From NCBI RefSeq assembly GCF_902686445.1, contig NC_062223.1, positions 59,421,998 through 59,485,997 on the forward strand: a stretch of DNA of 64,000 bases, given 5' to 3'. A program made the translations under genes and the position numbers. Under the pieces are notes generated by a model. That model was not told the origin of the DNA and did not search any database. It worked only from the letters and a program-made list of their open reading frames with translations. Shown here in pieces: positions 58,330 through 64,000 of this stretch. The stretch comes from Sciurus carolinensis (Eukaryota; Chordata; Mammalia; Rodentia; Sciuridae). Position 1 is the first letter of the stretch, and every line of letters starts with the position of its first letter.

Positions 58330-58685
58330 TGCCTCTGTTATGTAATCTGAATGTTGATGCCCTCACCCCTAAGTTCATGTTTTGAAACTTAGTCCCCAGT
58401 GTGATAATATTCAGAGATGGACCCTTTGAGGTGATTAGATCATGGGGCTTTGTTCTCATGAATTGGATTAATACCCTTATAAAAAGGGCCCAAGGGAGCT
58501 TGTTCTCCCATTTCACAGGGTGAGGACACAAAAAAGGTGCCATCTATGAGGGATGGGTCTCCACTAGACCCATCCTTGATCTTTAATTTATTAACCTCCA
58601 AACTTGTGAACAACAAAATTGTTATTTATAAATTATCATGTCTAAGATATTTTGTTATAGCAGCCCAAACAGATTAAGATAGCCT
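58330..58685 (+). mobile_element. MaLR-type solo LTR
   Basis: Starts tctgttatgtaatctgaatg, continues cctaagttcatgttttgaaa, cttagtccccagtgtgataa, gattagatcatggggctttg, and ends ttgttatagcagcccaaaca then gattaagata. This is the full order of a MaLR LTR. Confidence 0.75.
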
Positions 58686-58689
58686 TTTA

Positions 58690-59100
58690 TAACAATTGGA
58701 TTATTGGTTCCTTTCTAATAAATTCCTAGAAGCTCTTGACATATTAGGGATTAGGCCTTTTTTGTGGTTTCAATTGCAACTATATTTTCTGAGCTTTTTT
58801 GTCTTTTGTTTTTGCTTTTGGTGCTTTTGTTTATTTTGTCTTTATTGTTTTTGCCATGCAAACTTTTCTTATACTAAAGATTATATTTATCATTCTTTTT
58901 GTATACGGCTTTTAGATTTTAAGGTAGACAAGCTCTTCTTACTTAAGGGAATAAAGAACTTTCCTCATATTTTATTCTGGTACCTACATGTAAATCTATG
59001 ATCCATCTGGAATTTATCCTAGTATACAATATCAGGTGTGGATTCAACTTCATTATTTTTCCAGATGGCTGCTCAGTTATCTCAATATTGTTTATCAGAT
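58690..59100 (-). mobile_element. Ancient L1 fragment, inverted
   Basis: tattagggattaggcctttt, ttgccatgcaaacttttctt, aaatctatgatccatctgga, caatatcaggtgtggattca: classic inverted old L1 sequence. Confidence 0.65.
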
Positions 59101-59239
59101 TCTTTGGCTACCTTCCTGGCTCCCATTGCTACCAGAGCAGCCCTAAGACATAAAGAGAGGCAGTAACTTAAGCAAAATTGCGTAGCTTATCAGTAGCAAA
59201 ACTGGGGCTAGAACTAAGGTTCAGTGCATGCTGCTCAGA

Positions 59240-60019
59240 CAGAAGCTGGTGGCTGCTTCTCAGGGAGCTTCCTGAAGTGCTTACTTGGGCCAATTGCAAG
59301 GCAGAGGGGACAACTGAACAGAGCAACCTCTTTTAGTACTCTTGGTTCTCAGCGTTCTGTCCCAGGTCTGGCCTTGCATAGTTGAGATTGATACATTTGT
59401 TCCTATTACACCTGACTGCTTGGGGTTCCATACTTCCTTCTCTACTAGGTCAGAAATGTGATTAAACCTTTTGCATTTGGGAGAGATACTTCATAATAAA
59501 TAAAGATGTTTTTACAGAATCTTGGTTACTCTTCAAGTCACATTTCTGTTTTCAACACATAATGTCATTTCCCAAGGTAGACCATTTTAGCTCCTGGTGG
59601 TGTTTATTCTTTCACTATTACTCTTAAAGAAGCAATGTTTATATCCATCTAAAGAAGCAATGTTTTTATGGCACCTGAAAGTGAGGGCGCTAGGCTGTTG
59701 AGAAAACTTCTACCCTTGCTGAGTTATTCACTCTGTTATACTGGTCTTTTTAGGCACCAGATTGACCATCACGTTTTATCACAATGCTCTGGTTCATTTA
59801 TGATTGCTCATAATAGCAAAAACTGCTATTGTGAACCACTGTACTTGTTTACAAATACTGAAGAGGCTTGGAGCCTTGTGAAAGTATATCTAACTAAGCT
59901 GCAATATAAGGGTTGAGCTCTGGTCTCTGCTCTGTCTGCCACTAACTCTGTGTGTGATCTCTGTCAGTTACTTAGACTAGACAACCTCTAAAGTCTTCTG
60001 CACTTCTTAAAGTCTGTCC
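59240..60019. other. Unique intronic sequence, nothing recognised
   Basis: A short local duplication (aaagaagcaatgttt at about 59627 and 59651) is the only structure noticed. Confidence 0.4.
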
Positions 60020-60235
60020 CCTTAGCTGAGCAAGGTGGTATACACCTGTAATTCCAGCTATTCAAGACTGAAGTAGGAAAATCCAGGTTCCAGGCCAGCC
60101 TAGGAAACTTAGTGAGGCCCCATTTCAAACTAAAAAATGAAAAGGGCTGGAGATATAGTTCAGTGGTAGAGCACTCTCCTAGCATGGGTAAGGCTCTGAG
60201 TTTAGTCCCTAGTAAAACACACACACACACACAAT
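60020..60235 (+). repeat. B1+ID dimer SINE with (CA)n tail
   Basis: B1 part: tgagcaaggtggtatacacc, tgtaattccagctattcaag. ID part: gctggagatatagttcagtg, agagcactctcctagcatgg. The tail has become (CA)n then A-rich. Confidence 0.87.
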
Positions 60236-61129
60236 AAATAAAATAAAAGAAAAAAGGAAAAGAGAAAAGAAAAAAGAAAGTCAGTCCTCATTCCACAAAA
60301 TTTTAATAGACCCAAACTGTCTGTACTTGCCTTGCATTCAGTAGGTCTCTCACGTGTTTGTTAAATACTACATGAATATTACATACAATATTTTCCTCCC
60401 TTCAGCTTACTAGTTGCTGATAATGTGTCATGTAGCATTCTAGAGGCTGTGGATGAATATAGTGAATGGTTGTTATCTCATGAACCACCTATTTAATGGG
60501 AAAGAACTGTAGATTGAATCTGGCACATACTTTGCACTTAAACACTGAATAAATGAGTGAATTCAAAATGGGCAGTGATAAGAATTGGAAGAGATAGTGG
60601 AGAGGAAGGAATGATTAATTTTGGAAATCCTCAAGAATGAGGTGACTCCTGAATAAAGGAAAGATAAAGAATAGCATTCTGTGCTGAGGGGTCAACATGA
60701 GCCTTGGAAAGGAAGACTTTAAAATGTGAATCATGATTGAGAGACAAGTACTTAACCAGCAAGAAAACATAGGGTCAGATATGACCAAGCCTCCAATATC
60801 GTGCTAAAGGGGATAAACTATTATGGGTTATTTAGAGCTTTTGTCAGGGAGGTTCTAGCAGGAGAGCACAGCTACTTGTATGCCCTTGACTGAAGAATGG
60901 TACTCCTTTAACTGGGAAGATCATCCTCTTAAAGAATGTAGCTTTGGGAGATATGCACTTGCAGCAGTGAAGGAGGAAGAAGATACCCACTTAGTCAGCC
61001 ACATCAGTGAAATCAACCCTGGTGATCAGTGGGGTGACATGTCACAGCCAGATTGCCTTTATTTTCAGATATTGACAATTATAGCAGAAGACAATTCTTT
61101 TTTAAAAGGATAATGCCTTTTTTACAGAG

Positions 61130-61290
61130 TAAAAACAAAGTGACAGTGACTGAGTAGCTACTAAGTTCTGGCATATGTCATCTCATTTAACCATCACCAC
61201 ACAAAGTAGGAAGTAGACAAATAAGAATTATCCCCATTTTCCAAATGGGAAAGTAGAGGTAGAACTCAGGTACAAACTAAGATCTGCTAA
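61130..61290 (-). repeat. MIR SINE fossil
   Basis: Inverted MIR: atgtcatctcatttaaccat, caccacacaaagtaggaagt, ttatccccattttccaaatg. Confidence 0.75.
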
Positions 61291-62094
61291 CTCTAGGGGT
61301 AAGCACTTCTCTCATTGTGTTGTTCCCTTCAGAAGTCAGACTGGCTACGTAGCTTATGAAGCAGCATCAGCTGAGCTTTCAATATGCATGTGACTTTGGA
61401 AAGACAGGAAAAAGCAACAGCAGAGCTAGTACTGATGATAGTCCTTGCCTGGAGGGACAGAAGCCAGCCCCAATCCCTTTGTGTATCCTCAAAGCTTAGC
61501 ACTAGGAGATCAGTCAGGTGTGCCATTGGGTGGCTTTGATAGTGACCAAACTGGCCAGTGAGTCTGCTCTGACCTAGCTTAGACAGAAAGAAGCTTCTTG
61601 AGTCTGGGCAGCACCATCCTAGTTCCCTGTGTGTTCTCAGCTTACAGTGTTGCCCTTTGGCACTCACAGGCCTCAGCTTGTGCTATTGCCCCTCTGTACC
61701 ACCTTCTGGGGGCTGCTGCCTCTTGTTTCTGTGGAATCCCTTGTTCCTCCTGGGTGTACCTAAAGCCCGTAAATGCAGAACAGCTGCGGCCATTCATTCA
61801 CGAGTTCTTTTTCTGAGCAGGTTTCAGCAATATTCCATTTGCCCACTTGGCCCTTCATGGATTTATTCATTCCTTAAGAGGCTATATCATGTAGTAGAAA
61901 GAGCACCTGACCAAAAGACCTGAGTATTAGACAAGGTGTTGTCTCTTTAGGCAGGTGACTTTCCTCTGCCTGGTCTCCTTTCCTTTTCGGATAAAATTGT
62001 GTAAGATAATCTTCAAGATTCTTACAACACTCATGCTTTCTGAGACTGTTTTGTTCATTCAAAAACTTCATACATTTACCTTAATGTGGAGTTA

Positions 62095-62400
62095 GAGAAT
62101 GCTTCTCCAAAGAGATGATATTTGAATTGGATTTTAAAGGATGCTTAGGATAAGAGAAAGGCCTTCTAAGAAGTGGGATCAAGGTAAACAAAACCAGAGA
62201 AGGCACAACCAATTTGGAGGTGGTTGCAGGAGTTGAGGGTACCAGGAGGAGAGAAGAGCTGTGGGAGACAAAGCTGCAGGTATGTCTGTACCCGGGCCAG
62301 AAAGGCCTTGAGGTTAGACGAAGAAGCTGGGATTTCATCCTGTGGGGTAATGGTGCAGGAAAGGCTGTAAAGCAGAGGAATGACTTAATCTATTTTCAGA
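62095..62400 (+). repeat. Ancient interspersed repeat, family not named
   Basis: gatatttgaattggatttta, ggccttgaggttagacgaag, gctgggatttcatcctgtgg, agcagaggaatgacttaatc. This is the same old repeat as at 8440 and 13480. Confidence 0.45.
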
Positions 62401-62766
62401 CCTAGTGGCTGTTTAGTAGAGAAACCTAGAAGAAATGGTAGAGGGTTTGATCTTGTGGCTTTGTAAGATTAATTTGGTGAGCTTATGCTTTTCAGCTGAG
62501 ACAAAAAAATGAAAAAGATGCTACCAACTTTTTGGTCCTCAGCATACTGGATATCATGATTTAAAGTCAAGATTATGAAAGAAGAGAAAGGAAAGCAAAA
62601 GTGGGAGGAAAAGAGGGAGAGAATGAGAAAGAAAAAGAAAAGAAAAAGAGAGGGGGGAGAGAGAAGGAAGTATGATTGTGACTCTGAATCTCCATCAGAC
62701 TAGACCTAAATTCTGCCCCATCCTACTTGCAACTCTAGCTTCTTCTCATTGCCATAAAATCTAAGC

Positions 62767-62895
62767 CAAGGGTGGGGATCATAGCTCAGTGGTAGAGCAT
62801 TTGCCTAGCATGCATGAGGCACCGGGTATGATTCTTAACACCACATATAAATAAATAAAATAAAGGTCCATTGACAACTAAAAAAATTTTAAAAA
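62767..62895 (+). repeat. ID SINE with sciurid-type tail
   Basis: gtggggatcatagctcagtg, agagcatttgcctagcatgc, then aataaataaaataaaggtcc and attgacaactaaaaaaattt. The B box is altered (cgggtatgattc). Confidence 0.88.
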
Positions 62896-63139
62896 GCTAA
62901 GCTAAGCAGCTGACATGGTCAGGAAACTTGACAGTGTAGCCCCTGCGTGCCATGCACGTATCCATTCATAGCTCCTTGTATGTGATTACTGCTACACGGT
63001 GTAAACACTTCTTCAACTCATCACCTTCTTTCATTCTCACAATAACTCTGAAGTTCTCAGGAAAAGTAGAATCCCTATTGTACCAACGAGGGAACAGAAT
63101 CTCTGAGGAGTTGCATATTTTGCCTCAGGAAGCATAATA

Positions 63140-63582
63140 AAGCATATTAGTCAGCTTTTCATCATTATGACCAAAATACCTGAGGAGAACAACTTAGAGG
63201 AGGAAAAGTTTATTTGGGGCTTATGGTTTCAGAGGTTCAGTCCATGGTGGACTGACTCCATTGCTTTTGACCCAAGCAAGGCAGAACATCATGGTGGAAG
63301 AGCATGATAGAGGCTCAGCTTTTGGCAGCCAGGAAGCAGAGATAGCATGTATGTGAGGAGCCAGGGACAAAATATGAGTACACCCTACTTCCTCCAGCCA
63401 TGCCTCACTTGGGTAGAGTTAGTGCCAGTTACCTATTCAAATGATTAATCCATCAAATGTATTAATCCACAGATTAAGGTTATAGCTCTCATAATCTAAT
63501 GACTTCATCTCTGAACATTCCTGCATTGCCACATGAGCTTTTGGGGGAACACCTCATAACCAAACCAAAACATAGCGTAAGG
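63140..63582 (-). mobile_element. MaLR-type solo LTR, inverted
   Basis: tattagtcagcttttcatca, ggtttcagaggttcagtcca, ttggcagccaggaagcagag, ttaatccacagattaaggtt, atgagcttttgggggaacac. Same family as the LTR at 42585. Confidence 0.75.
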
Positions 63583-63584
63583 GA

Positions 63585-63780
63585 CATGAGGACTTGGAGT
63601 TAGAAAGTCACTGCTTTCTTTTCCAGCTTTGCTGTTTACTATTTCTGTGACCATGGGCAAGATTGCTATCTTCTCCAAACTGTGGGTTTCTTATCTCTTC
63701 AGCTTTCCTAAGTGTTTGTCATTGGAGCAAAACACGTGGTTTATGGAAAAACTCTTGGCACAGAGTAGGTATTCAGCATG
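63585..63780 (+). repeat. MIR SINE fossil
   Basis: Sense MIR: gaggacttggagttagaaag, gctgtttactatttctgtga, ccatgggcaagattgctatc, ggcacagagtaggtattcag. Confidence 0.6.
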
Positions 63781-64000
63781 TCTCTTTCTGTTTTCTCTGA
63801 CTCACTTTAGTGCTCTTTCTGGTATTTCACATTGCTTCCCATATGGCTCTCTTTGTCATCTCTCTTGCTCCTGTGTTCTTAAGTCAATGCCACAGACGTA
63901 TATTAATGGCAATATTCTTCTAAAACTTCAATCAGGGGTCCCTCTCCATAACTCTACACTCTTCTGTTCTGGTAACCACTCCTTTCCCTTACTTCTTCAG

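Overview
The window is mammalian nuclear DNA, almost certainly from a squirrel-family rodent (Sciuridae: ground squirrel, marmot or relative). This is inferred from the repeats: many tRNA-derived ID SINEs and B1+ID dimers in the form typical of sciurids, LINE-1 copies with open-frame remnants, rodent-type MaLR LTRs, and a background of old MIR, L2 and MER5 fossils. Nothing prokaryotic is present: no operons, no ribosome binding sites, no long host ORFs. The open frames above about 150 codons all belong to one LINE-1.

The only host coding sequence I can support is a 37-nt exon at 39982-40018 (+). It has a good acceptor and a consensus GTAAGT donor and encodes VSCGSEHNLAVI plus one base. This is an RCC1-type repeat segment that I recognise as SERGEF (secretion-regulating guanine nucleotide exchange factor, DelGEF). 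The rest of the window is then intron: at least 39.9 kb upstream and 23.9 kb downstream of the exon.

Layout. 1-23 kb is mostly unique or ancient-repeat intron (MIR, L2, MER5, MaLR LTR at 19.6-20.0 kb). 22.8-24 kb has clustered SINEs and a young 5'-truncated L1. 25-32 kb is a dense nest of SINEs, ancient L1 and a mid-age L1 (29.6-31.0 kb). 33-39 kb is quieter, with an inverted (twin-primed) old L1 at 38.7-39.0 kb just upstream of the exon. 42.6-43.2 kb is a MaLR LTR split by a SINE. 43.5-50.6 kb is a full-length LINE-1 in the same orientation as the gene. It inserted into an old MIR, has a 5' UTR of about 67-bp tandem repeats, ORF1 and ORF2 disabled by stops and frameshifts, a telomere-like G-rich 3' UTR tract, and about 440 bp of 3'-transduced flanking DNA that carries a SINE and ends at ATTAAA plus poly(A). 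52.3-59.1 kb holds a young ID element, an RPL21 processed pseudogene with an 18-bp target duplication, and stacked antisense L1 remnants and LTRs. 59-64 kb is ordinary intron with MIR, SINE and one more MaLR LTR.

The most interesting object is the 7.1-kb LINE-1 lineage: repeat-built promoter region, long antisense open frame through it, TTAGGG-like 3' UTR and a traceable 3' transduction. I found no CRISPR array, rRNA or tRNA gene, CpG-island gene promoter or new enzymatic system. Boundaries of old repeats are approximate because they were judged by eye.
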